A DNA stretch of 64,000 bases from Escherichia hormaechei_A (GTDB taxonomy: Bacteria > Pseudomonadota > Gammaproteobacteria > Enterobacterales > Enterobacteriaceae). This document shows, piece by piece, positions 45,368 through 54,267 of this stretch (positions within the stretch are counted from its first letter, which is position 1; each line of letters opens with the position of its first letter). The stretch spans positions 124,001 through 188,000 of the forward strand of contig CP170191.1 of NCBI GenBank assembly GCA_042434945.1. The letters are read 5' to 3'. Both the position numbers and the translations under genes were made by a program. Below the pieces are notes generated by a model that worked only from the letters and a program-made list of their open reading frames with translations, was not told where the DNA came from and did not search any database.

Positions 45368-48184
45368 ATGAGTGACTATAAATCAACCCTGAATTTGCCG
45401 GAAACAGGGTTCCCGATGCGTGGCGATCTCGCCAAGCGCGAACCGGGAATGCTGGCGCGTTGGACTGATGATGATCTGTACGGCATCATCCGTGCGGCTA
45501 AAAAAGGCAAAAAAACCTTCATTCTGCATGATGGCCCTCCTTATGCGAATGGCAGCATTCATATTGGTCACTCGGTTAACAAGATTCTGAAAGACATTAT
45601 CGTGAAGTCCAAAGGGCTTTCCGGTTATGACTCGCCGTATGTGCCTGGCTGGGACTGCCACGGTCTGCCGATCGAGCTGAAAGTCGAGCAAGAATACGGT
45701 AAGCCGGGTGAGAAATTCACCGCCGCCGAGTTCCGCGCCAAGTGCCGCGAATACGCGGCGACCCAGGTTGACGGTCAACGCAAAGACTTTATCCGTCTGG
45801 GCGTGCTGGGCGACTGGTCGCACCCGTACCTGACCATGGACTTCAAAACTGAAGCCAACATCATCCGCGCGCTGGGCAAAATCATCGGCAACGGTCACCT
45901 GCACAAAGGCGCGAAGCCGGTACACTGGTGCGTTGACTGCCGTTCTGCGCTGGCGGAAGCGGAAGTTGAGTATTACGACAAAACTTCTCCGTCCATCGAC
46001 GTTGCTTTTCAGGCGGTCGATCAGGATGCACTGAAAGCAAAATTTGCCGTAAGCAACGTTAACGGCCCAATCTCGCTGGTGATCTGGACCACTACGCCGT
46101 GGACTCTGCCTGCGAACCGCGCAATCTCTATTGCACCTGATTTCGACTATGCGCTGGTGCAGATCGACGGTCAGGCCGTGATTCTGGCGAAAGATCTGGT
46201 TGAAAGCGTAATGCAGCGTATCGGCGTGACCGATTACACCATTCTCGGCACGGTAAAAGGTGCGGAGCTTGAGTTGCTGCGCTTTACCCATCCGTTTATG
46301 GGCTTCGACGTTCCGGCAATCCTCGGCGATCACGTTACCCTGGATGCCGGTACCGGTGCCGTTCACACCGCGCCTGGCCACGGCCCGGACGACTATGTGA
46401 TCGGTCAGAAATACGGCCTGGAAACCGCTAACCCGGTTGGCCCGGACGGCACTTATCTGCCGGGCACTTATCCGACGCTGGATGGCGTGAACGTCTTCAA
46501 AGCGAACGACATCGTCGTTGCGCTGCTGCAGGAAAAAGGCGCGCTGCTGCACGTTGAGAAAATGCAGCACAGCTATCCGTGCTGCTGGCGTCACAAAACG
46601 CCGATCATCTTCCGCGCGACGCCGCAGTGGTTCGTCAGCATGGATCAGAAAGGTCTGCGTGCGCAGTCACTGAAAGAGATCAAAGGCGTGCAGTGGATCC
46701 CGGACTGGGGCCAGGCGCGTATCGAGTCGATGGTTGCTAACCGTCCTGACTGGTGTATCTCCCGTCAGCGCACCTGGGGCGTACCGATGTCACTGTTCGT
46801 GCACAAAGACACGGAAGAGCTGCATCCGCGTACCCTCGAACTGATGGAAGAAGTGGCAAAACGCGTTGAAGTTAACGGCATCCAGGCGTGGTGGGATCTC
46901 GATGCGAAAGAGATCCTCGGCGACGAAGCTGACCAGTATGTGAAAGTGCCGGATACTCTCGACGTATGGTTTGACTCCGGATCTACCCACTCTTCTGTTG
47001 TTGACGTGCGTCCGGAATTTGCCGGTCACGCAGCGGACATGTATCTGGAAGGTTCTGACCAGCACCGTGGTTGGTTCATGTCTTCCCTAATGATCTCCAC
47101 CGCGATGAAAGGCAAAGCGCCGTATCGTCAGGTACTGACCCACGGCTTTACCGTGGATGGTCAGGGCCGCAAGATGTCTAAATCCATCGGCAACACCGTT
47201 TCGCCGCAGGATGTGATGAACAAACTGGGCGCGGATATTCTGCGTCTGTGGGTGGCATCAACCGACTACACCGGTGAAATGGCCGTTTCTGACGAGATCC
47301 TGAAACGTGCTGCCGACAGCTATCGTCGTATCCGTAACACCGCGCGCTTCCTGCTGGCAAACCTGAACGGTTTTGATCCAGCAAAAGATATGGTGAAACC
47401 GGAAGAGATGGTGGTACTGGATCGCTGGGCCGTAGGTTGTGCGAAAGCGGCACAGGAAGACATCCTCAAGGCGTACGAAGCATACGATTTCCACGAAGTG
47501 GTACAGCGTCTGATGCGCTTCTGCTCCGTTGAGATGGGTTCCTTCTACCTCGACATCATCAAAGACCGTCAGTACACCGCCAAAGCGGACAGCGTGGCGC
47601 GTCGTAGCTGCCAGACTGCGCTGTATCACATCGCAGAAGCGCTGGTTCGCTGGATGGCACCAATCCTCTCCTTCACCGCTGATGAAGTGTGGGGCTACCT
47701 GCCGGGCGAACGTGAAAAATACGTCTTCACCGGTGAGTGGTACGAAGGCCTGTTTGGTCTGGCAGACAGTGAAGCAATGAACGATGCGTTCTGGGACGAG
47801 CTGTTGAAAGTGCGTGGCGAAGTGAACAAAGTCATTGAGCAAGCGCGTGCCGACAAGAAAGTGGGTGGCTCGCTGGAAGCGGCAGTAACCTTGTATGCAG
47901 AACCGGAACTGGCGGCGAAACTGACCGCGCTGGGCGATGAATTACGATTTGTCTTGTTGACCTCCGGCGCTACCGTTGCAGACTATAACGACGCACCTGC
48001 TGATGCTCAGCAGAGCGAAGTACTCAAAGGGCTGAAAGTCGCGTTGAGTAAAGCCGAAGGTGAGAAGTGCCCACGCTGCTGGCACTACACCCGGGATGTC
48101 GGCAAGGTGGCGGAACACGCAGAAATCTGCGGCCGCTGTGTCAGCAACGTCGCCGGTGACGGTGAAAAACGTAAGTTTGCCTGA
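45368..48184 (+). CDS. ileS: Isoleucyl-tRNA synthetase
   Basis: A 938-residue class I synthetase: HIGH motif in [12 protein letters not shown] (about 59-70), the CP1 editing domain, KMSKS motif in [10 protein letters not shown] (about 600-609) and a carboxy zinc site [10 protein letters not shown]...CGRC. Matches K-12. The stop overlaps the lspA ATG (TGATGA). Confidence 0.98.
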
Positions 48185-48678
48185 TGAGTCAATCGATCTG
48201 TTCAACAGGGCTACGCTGGCTGTGGCTGGTGGTAGTCGTGCTGATTATCGATCTGGGCAGCAAATACCTGATCCTCCAGAACTTTGCTCTGGGGGATACG
48301 GTCCCGCTGTTCCCGTCGCTTAATCTGCATTATGCGCGTAACTATGGCGCGGCGTTTAGTTTCCTTGCCGATAGCGGCGGCTGGCAGCGTTGGTTCTTTG
48401 CCGGTATTGCGATTGGTATTAGCGTGATCCTGGCAGTGATGATGTATCGCTCGAAGGCCACGCAGAAGCTAAACAATATCGCTTATGCGCTGATTATTGG
48501 CGGCGCGCTGGGCAACCTGTTCGACCGCCTGTGGCACGGCTTCGTTGTCGATATGATCGACTTCTACGTCGGCGACTGGCACTTCGCCACCTTCAACCTT
48601 GCCGATACTGCCATTTGTGTCGGTGCGGCGTTGATCGTGCTGGAAGGGTTTTTACCTTCTAAAGCGAAAAAACAATAA
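48184..48678 (+). CDS. lspA: Lipoprotein signal peptidase LspA
   Basis: A 164-residue inner-membrane aspartyl protease that removes lipoprotein signal peptides. Four hydrophobic segments; catalytic aspartates in [10 protein letters not shown] (near 123) and [11 protein letters not shown] (near 141). Translationally coupled to ileS. Confidence 0.97.
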
Positions 48679-48685
48679 TAAACCC

Positions 48686-48772
<87 letters not shown>

Positions 48773-48802
48773 AAAAATCCTCAAATATAAGAGCAAACCT
48801 GC

Positions 48803-49252
48803 ATGTCTGAATCTGTACAGAGCAATAGCGCCGTCCTGGTGCACTTCACGCTAAAACTCGACGATGGCACCACCGCCGAGTCTACCCGCAACAACGGTAA
48901 ACCGGCGCTGTTCCGCCTGGGCGATGCTTCTCTTTCTGAAGGGCTGGAGCAACACCTGCTGGGGCTGAAAGTGGGCGATAAAACCACCTTCTCGCTGGAG
49001 CCAGATGCGGCGTTTGGCGTGCCGTCACCGGACCTGATTCAGTACTTCTCCCGCCGTGAGTTTATGGATGCAGGCGAGCCAGAAATTGGCGCAATCATGC
49101 TTTTTACCGCAATGGATGGCAGTGAGATGCCTGGCGTGATCCGCGAAATTAACGGCGACTCCATTACCGTTGATTTCAACCATCCGCTGGCCGGGCAGAC
49201 CGTTCATTTTGATATTGAAGTGCTGGAAATCGATCCGGCACTGGAGGCGTAA
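48803..49252 (+). CDS. fkpB: FkpB (SlpA), FKBP-type peptidyl-prolyl isomerase
   Basis: A 149-residue SlyD-like [21 protein letters not shown], the [17 protein letters not shown] turn and the inserted-flap chaperone domain are present. Usual neighbour of lspA and ispH. ispH begins one base after its stop. Confidence 0.96.
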
Positions 49253-49253
49253 C

Positions 49254-50204
49254 ATGCAGATCCTGTTGGCCAACCCGCGTGGTTTTTGTGCCGGGGTAGA
49301 CCGCGCTATCAGCATTGTTGAAAACGCGCTGGCCATTTACGGCGCACCGATATATGTCCGTCACGAAGTGGTGCATAACCGCTACGTGGTCGATAGCCTG
49401 CGCGAGCGTGGGGCTATCTTTATTGAGCAGATTAGCGAAGTGCCGGACGGCGCAATCCTGATTTTCTCCGCACACGGTGTTTCTCAGGCGGTACGTAACG
49501 AAGCGAAAAGCCGTGATTTGACGGTATTCGACGCCACCTGCCCGCTGGTGACCAAAGTGCATATGGAAGTCGCCCGCGCTAGTCGCCGTGGCGAAGAATC
49601 TATTCTCATCGGTCACGCCGGGCACCCGGAAGTGGAAGGCACGATGGGTCAGTACAGCAACCCGGAAGGGGGAATGTATCTGGTTGAATCACCAGACGAT
49701 GTGTGGAAACTGACGGTCAAAAACGAAGAGAAACTCTCCTTTATGACCCAGACCACGCTGTCGGTGGATGACACGTCTGATGTGATCGACGCGCTGCGTA
49801 AACGCTTCCCGAAAATTGTCGGTCCGCGCAAAGATGACATCTGCTACGCCACGACTAACCGACAGGAAGCGGTACGTGCCCTGGCCGAACAGGCGGAAGT
49901 TGTGCTGGTGGTCGGTTCGAAAAACTCCTCTAACTCCAACCGTCTGGCGGAGCTGGCCCAGCGTATGGGCAAAAGCGCGTTTTTGATTGATGATGCGAAA
50001 GATATCCAGGAAGAGTGGGTGAAAGAGGTTAAATGCGTCGGCGTGACTGCGGGCGCATCGGCTCCGGATATTCTGGTGCAGAATGTGGTGGCACGTTTGC
50101 AACAGCTGGGCGGTGGTGAAGCCATTCCGCTGGAAGGACGTGAAGAAAACATTGTTTTCGAAGTGCCGAAAGAGCTGCGAATCGACGCCCGCGAAGTGGA
50201 ATAA
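49254..50204 (+). CDS. ispH: IspH, 4-hydroxy-3-methylbut-2-enyl diphosphate reductase
   Basis: IspH is the last enzyme of the MEP isoprenoid pathway and a 4Fe-4S protein. ATG 49254 gives 316 residues. The three cluster cysteines are in PRGFCAGVDRA (C12), FDATCPLVTKVH (C96) and DDICYATTNRQ (C197). Only the last residues (RIDAREVE) differ from K-12, placing a junction at about 50180. Confidence 0.98.
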   Translation: MQILLANPRGFCAGVDRAISIVENALAIYGAPIYVRHEVVHNRYVVDSLRERGAIFIEQISEVPDGAILIFSAHGVSQAVRNEAKSRDLTVFDATCPLVTKVHMEVARASRRGEESILIGHAGHPEVEGTMGQYSNPEGGMYLVESPDDVWKLTVKNEEKLSFMTQTTLSVDDTSDVIDALRKRFPKIVGPRKDDICYATTNRQEAVRALAEQAEVVLVVGSKNSSNSNRLAELAQRMGKSAFLIDDAKDIQEEWVKEVKCVGVTAGASAPDILVQNVVARLQQLGGGEAIPLEGREENIVFEVPKELRIDAREVE

Positions 50205-50220
50205 TGTCCTCTCAATCTTC

Positions 50221-50253
50221 AAAATGCCGGTGGCGAAAGCCTCCGGCATTTTT
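50221..50253 (+). terminator. Terminator after ispH
   Basis: AAAATGCCGG ... CCGGCATTTTT forms a hairpin with a T run. The following bases 50254-50360 hold the promoter region of the next gene; no further feature is clear. Confidence 0.85.
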
Positions 50254-50360
50254 GTTTCTGGTTAACTGTGATTCACCATCAATATTGACGCTTTTATCAC
50301 TAGGTTAATCGCTTAATCTGCCATCATGATATTGCTGTTCTCCTCGGGCCGGAGAGCGAT

Positions 50361-50915
50361 ATGAATTCAGACATCTTTTTGCCACCTCAGTTGACGTGGG
50401 CTACCGGCGCGCTAGCCGGCGGGCCGCTTATCCGCAAAACGACTCGTCTTGCGGATCTTCCTGGGATCTTCGCAGACGGCGAGGCGTGGAAGTGCGGCAA
50501 TCCTCAAAAAAGTGTGTATGACGTAGACGTACTGGGCTCGCCCGTAGGGGAAGGGGCACTCTTCGTTGGGGTAACTCACCTGCGTGCGGGTAACGTGGGC
50601 GATGAGTTCTTTATGACTCGCGGTCATTTTCATCAGCGCCGCGAACAGGGCGAGGTCTATTTTGGCCTGCGCGGATGTGGCTTGTTGCTGCTGCAAACGG
50701 AGGCGGGCGACGCGCGGCTTGAGCAGGTGACGGCTGGCTCCGTGCATATTATTCCTCCTTTTACAGCGCATCGTTTGATTAACACTGGCAACGAGACGCT
50801 ATCCTCCCTTGCCGTCTGGCCGAGCATTGCGGGACACGACTATGCGGCGCTGGCAGAGGGCTTCACCCTGCGGATCTTTGCCTCTGGGGAAGGTTACGAG
50901 GTGCGCCATGGCTAA
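50361..50915 (+). CDS. Cupin glucose-6-phosphate-isomerase-like protein (first of two)
   Basis: A 184-residue single-domain cupin of the archaeal-type phosphoglucose isomerase family (GPI, PF06560-like). The metal-binding cupin motif is visible as GHFHQRREQGEVYFGLRG (about 92-109: two His and one Glu) with a later histidine in PPFTAHRLINTG. Family members interconvert glucose-6-phosphate and fructose-6-phosphate with a metal ion, but the true substrate here may be another aldose/ketose phosphate. It overlaps the next cupin gene by eight bases (ATGGCTAA). It lies in the extra sugar locus. Confidence 0.78.
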   Translation: MNSDIFLPPQLTWATGALAGGPLIRKTTRLADLPGIFADGEAWKCGNPQKSVYDVDVLGSPVGEGALFVGVTHLRAGNVGDEFFMTRGHFHQRREQGEVYFGLRGCGLLLLQTEAGDARLEQVTAGSVHIIPPFTAHRLINTGNETLSSLAVWPSIAGHDYAALAEGFTLRIFASGEGYEVRHG

Positions 50916-51678
50916 CTATGGCCTTGATATGACCATCACCCGTCAGCCGCTCGGTTTTTGCTACGGAGAGGATGTTACCGGGCCGATGCCGGAGATCAGA
51001 ACGCTGGATCAGATCCGCCCGTCGCTGCGCAATCCGGACTGCGAAGGGCCTGAACAGGTATATGCCATCGCGATGGACGTGGCGCGTCTGGCGGACAGGC
51101 CGGAGCTCGAAAAACGCATGCTGCTTTTTGGTGTGGTCACCTACGCGGCAGGCACGCTTGGCGATGAGCCGGTCCGCAGCCAGGGACATGTTCACCGTAT
51201 TAGCCAGCACAGCGGATGGTCGCCCCCTGAGCTGTACGAAATCTGGCAGGGTAAAGCGATTATCTACATGCAGGAGTATGTGGACGACGATCCGGGACGT
51301 TGTTTTGCGGTACTCGCGGGGCCGGGTGAAAAGGTACTGGTCCCTCCCGGATGGGGCCATGCGACGATTTCGGCCTCGCCCAATGAGCCGCTGACGTTTG
51401 GTGCGTGGTGCGATCGGGAATATGGCTTTGAGTATGAGGCCGTTCGTGCGCGAAAAGGTCTGGCCTGGTATCCCTTAGTTCAGGGTAATCATATTGTCTG
51501 GCAGCATAACAGTCACTACAGACCAGGGCGCTTGCAGATGATTACGCCGAGAAGTTATCCGGAATTTGGCATTACTGATGCGCCTGTTTATCAGCAGTTT
51601 ATTGATGACCCCGCACGGTTCCAGTTTATTTCGCGTCCGGATAAAGTCGCAGAACTGTGGAATAACTTCCATCCATAA
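50908..51678 (+). CDS. Cupin glucose-6-phosphate-isomerase-like protein (second of two)
   Basis: A 256-residue cupin of the same family. The motif GHVHRISQHSGWSPPELYEIWQG holds the metal ligands (HxH and Glu), followed by PPGWGHATISAS with the last histidine. It differs from the first cupin and is longer by about 70 residues. ATG 50908 overlaps the previous gene; the ORF start at 50809 is out of context and rejected. The two could form a heteromer or act on two sugars. Confidence 0.78.
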   Translation: MANYGLDMTITRQPLGFCYGEDVTGPMPEIRTLDQIRPSLRNPDCEGPEQVYAIAMDVARLADRPELEKRMLLFGVVTYAAGTLGDEPVRSQGHVHRISQHSGWSPPELYEIWQGKAIIYMQEYVDDDPGRCFAVLAGPGEKVLVPPGWGHATISASPNEPLTFGAWCDREYGFEYEAVRARKGLAWYPLVQGNHIVWQHNSHYRPGRLQMITPRSYPEFGITDAPVYQQFIDDPARFQFISRPDKVAELWNNFHP

Positions 51679-51680
51679 AG

Positions 51681-51704
51681 AAGCCGGGGCATTGCCCCGG
51701 TTTT
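51681..51704. terminator. Bidirectional terminator between the cupin genes and the PTS genes
   Basis: AAGCCGGGGC-ATT-GCCCCGGTTTT (perfect stem) is placed between convergent transcription units. Confidence 0.85.
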
Positions 51705-51705
51705 C

Positions 51706-52524
51706 TTATCCTGCAAACAACCCGGACGCCACGCCAAGCGCTGCCAGTATAAGCAACAATATCATGGCTTTTACCGGCGACACGCCGCGTTTTGCCATCA
51801 GATACCAGGTCCCCAGCACCACCGCCAGCGGAAGCAGCTGCGGGAAAATACCGTCCAGCATCTGCTGAACGTGAATGTTAACCCCGTCCCGGGTGATGAA
51901 CTCCAGCCCGGTGCCGAGCTTCACGTAGCTGGCCGCCACGCCGCCCATGACAAATACGCCCAGTAGCGAGAGCGCTTCCCGTAGCCGGGTAGATTTGCTG
52001 CTGACCAGCATCTCCACGGAGCCTGATCCCATCTGGTAGCCTTTGAGAAACAGGAACCAGGAGCCAGGGATAATGATGGCCAGCCAGGCAACGGTATAAA
52101 ACAGTGGACCGAGGATATTTCCGCCTGCCGCCAGCGCCATCCCAATGCTAAGCAGGATCGGGATCAGCATGCCGGGGATCATCGAATCGCCGATCCCGGC
52201 AATTGGCCCCATCAGGCCTACCTTCAGGGTATTTATGGTTTCACCGTCAATCGGCTCGCCGTTGGCTTTTTTCTCCTCCAGCCCCAGCGCCATACCGTTA
52301 ACGATCGCGCCAATCTGTGGCTCCGTGTTGTAGAACGACGCGTGACGGCGCAGCATCTCGGTACGTTGTACCGGGTCGGGATAGAGCTTTTTTGCGACCG
52401 GCAGCATGCTCAGGCAAAAGCCGAAGGATTCAAGGCGTTCAAAGCTCATTGAGGAGAGGTTGTGCATCATCCACGCTCGCCAGCAGCGGCGCAGATCCTT
52501 GCGGGTGAGTTTACGTTCTTCCAT
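51706..52524 (-). CDS. Mannose-class PTS enzyme IID
   Basis: A 272-residue EIID-Man family protein: amino RKDLRRCWRAWMMHNLSSMSFERLESFGF, GLMGPIAGIGDSMIPGMLIPI (about 103-123) and several carboxy membrane segments. With IIC it forms the sugar channel of a mannose/sorbose-class PTS. Its ATG overlaps the IIC stop by one base. Confidence 0.93.
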   Translation of the reverse strand: MEERKLTRKDLRRCWRAWMMHNLSSMSFERLESFGFCLSMLPVAKKLYPDPVQRTEMLRRHASFYNTEPQIGAIVNGMALGLEEKKANGEPIDGETINTLKVGLMGPIAGIGDSMIPGMLIPILLSIGMALAAGGNILGPLFYTVAWLAIIIPGSWFLFLKGYQMGSGSVEMLVSSKSTRLREALSLLGVFVMGGVAASYVKLGTGLEFITRDGVNIHVQQMLDGIFPQLLPLAVVLGTWYLMAKRGVSPVKAMILLLILAALGVASGLFAG

Positions 52525-53321
52525 CAGAATTCATCCTCGACGTCAGGGACAGGTGCTGAAGCCACGGCCTGCGGTGCCTCGGGTTTATAGTTGTAATGAA
52601 TCAGTGCCAGCAGGGCGCCCACGATCACCAGCGCGACCATATTGAGTTTCAGGAAAACGATGCAGACGAAGCCCACCAGAAAGTAGATAAGCATGGTATA
52701 GCTTTTGATGATCTGCTTAAGCAGGATGGCAATACCGACGGCGGGCAAGATGCCGCCCAGCACATTCATGGTGGAGAGGACGATGTGCGGCAGGCTGTCC
52801 ATAAACCCGCTAATGTACTGTGCGCCAAAAAAGACGGCGATAAAGGTAGGCACAAAGCGCAGCACAAAATTCATCGCCTGCGGCCAGATGGCGCTGTTGA
52901 GGTAGATCCCGCGCTCGTCGCCGTTCTCCAGCGCCACATCCGCACGATGGTTCCAGAAGGAGTTCAGCACCATCATCGCATTGAAGAGAATGGTTCCGGC
53001 GATCCCAATAGTCGCCGCCAGCGCGACGGCAACCTCAGGTCCTTTGCCGGAAAGTATTCCCAGTGCAATGGCCGGATAAGCCACAAAGTTTAAATCTGCT
53101 GGCATCGAGCCGCCGGGTGTCACCATTGCGATATAAACCGCCTGCACCGCTACGCCAATCATAATCCCGGTTTTGATATCGCCCAGGATCAGGCCAACCA
53201 GCATCCCGGAAATGAGCGGTCGGGAGATGAGATACCAGCCGCCCGTCAGCCCTAAAAGCCACGGACTACTGAGTGCGCCCAGATAACACAGCAGGCCAAT
53301 TAAAGCCGCTTCGATAATCAT
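52524..53321 (-). CDS. Mannose-class PTS enzyme IIC
   Basis: A 265-residue integral membrane protein of the EIIC-Man/Sor family, with the conserved SRPLISGMLVGLILGDIKTG (about 33-52) and TPGGSMPADLNFVAYPAIALG (about 68-88) segments. Tail rich in Pro, Ala, Asp and Glu (AVASAPVPDVEDEF). Confidence 0.93.
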   Translation of the reverse strand: MIIEAALIGLLCYLGALSSPWLLGLTGGWYLISRPLISGMLVGLILGDIKTGIMIGVAVQAVYIAMVTPGGSMPADLNFVAYPAIALGILSGKGPEVAVALAATIGIAGTILFNAMMVLNSFWNHRADVALENGDERGIYLNSAIWPQAMNFVLRFVPTFIAVFFGAQYISGFMDSLPHIVLSTMNVLGGILPAVGIAILLKQIIKSYTMLIYFLVGFVCIVFLKLNMVALVIVGALLALIHYNYKPEAPQAVASAPVPDVEDEF

Positions 53322-53331
53322 GATCTGCTCC

Positions 53332-53826
53332 TTATTTCAGCTTTTGTCTGGCATCCTGCCAGGTATAAAAACTGGCATCAGGAACCAGGCGGAATTCAAT
53401 CGCGTGTCCCTGCCCGGTCAGCCACTCGAACGCCGCCGCTTCATCCTGGGTTACCGATTGATTCGGGCCGATGGTGATCGTGTTAGCCCGGGCGCTCATC
53501 GGGCCCACGTTAATTTTTCCATTGCTGTTTTTCAGGCTAATGCCCGCCTGCTCAATGCGCTGTAGCGTGAGTGGAGATTTGCCAATCACGAAATAGCGCT
53601 TTTCGCTGGCAATCACTTTTGGCAGTTTTTCGATCGCGGTTGCCGTATCGAACAGCCACACTTTGGTATCTGATACGGCCCCTTTCATGACCGACGATAA
53701 CAGCGGATCGGCCGCAACGGCATCGTCAATGGCAACGATGCCGTCGCAGGGCAGCTCCCTGGCCCAGCGTGTAATGAGCTGCCCGTGGATCACGCGATCG
53801 TCAATGCGTACAAAAGAAATACTCAT
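53332..53826 (-). CDS. Mannose-class PTS enzyme IIB
   Basis: The ATG at 53826 gives 164 residues with the IIB phosphorylation site RIDDRVIHGQLITRW (H14). The domain is cytoplasmic and hands phosphate from IIA to the sugar. The longer ORF start at 53931 reaches into IIA and is rejected. Follows IIA by 10 bases. Confidence 0.93.
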   Translation of the reverse strand: MSISFVRIDDRVIHGQLITRWARELPCDGIVAIDDAVAADPLLSSVMKGAVSDTKVWLFDTATAIEKLPKVIASEKRYFVIGKSPLTLQRIEQAGISLKNSNGKINVGPMSARANTITIGPNQSVTQDEAAAFEWLTGQGHAIEFRLVPDASFYTWQDARQKLK

Positions 53827-53836
53827 ATGCGGCTCC

Positions 53837-54265
53837 TTAAAAATCGTCTGTCTGTGCAGTATCTGCCGGTTTCGCCTGTACCAGCGTCGGCAGAGTAAGT
53901 TCGATAAGCTGCCCGGCAGCCTGATGAACATCGCGAGCCATCATCACCTCTTCGGTTTGCAGCAGCATCGGGAAGTTGACTCCAGCCACCACGGCGACCG
54001 GCGGCTGCGTATGTGGGTTAAGCGCGGCCTCACAGGCCACGTTCCACGGCGTGCCGCTTTGCATGTCGCACAGCACCAGCACGCCGTCAGCGTTGACGCT
54101 TGCCGCTTCAAGTGTGGAGATGAAATCCTGCCGGAAGCCCTCTATTCCCGCCTGTTCGGTCAGACAAATGGCGTGTACGCCGGGGAGCTCGCCGTATACC
54201 ATCCGGCCGCTCTCCAGCAGCGCGGCGGCTAACGGCCCATGAGTGGCGACAATAAAATGAATCAT
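53837..54265 (-). CDS. Mannose-class PTS enzyme IIA
   Basis: A 142-residue IIA of the Man family: MIHFIVATHGPLA with the phosphorylated H9, and LVLCDMQSGTPWNVA near 62-76. It is a separate protein rather than a IIAB fusion as in E. coli ManX. It follows the fused isomerase gene by two bases. Confidence 0.93.
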   Translation of the reverse strand: MIHFIVATHGPLAAALLESGRMVYGELPGVHAICLTEQAGIEGFRQDFISTLEAASVNADGVLVLCDMQSGTPWNVACEAALNPHTQPPVAVVAGVNFPMLLQTEEVMMARDVHQAAGQLIELTLPTLVQAKPADTAQTDDF

Positions 54266-54267
54266 CG

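Noticed and set aside
45383..46594. A 403-codon open frame opposite ileS
   Set aside because: Antisense shadow of ileS; its coding pattern follows the third positions of the real gene.
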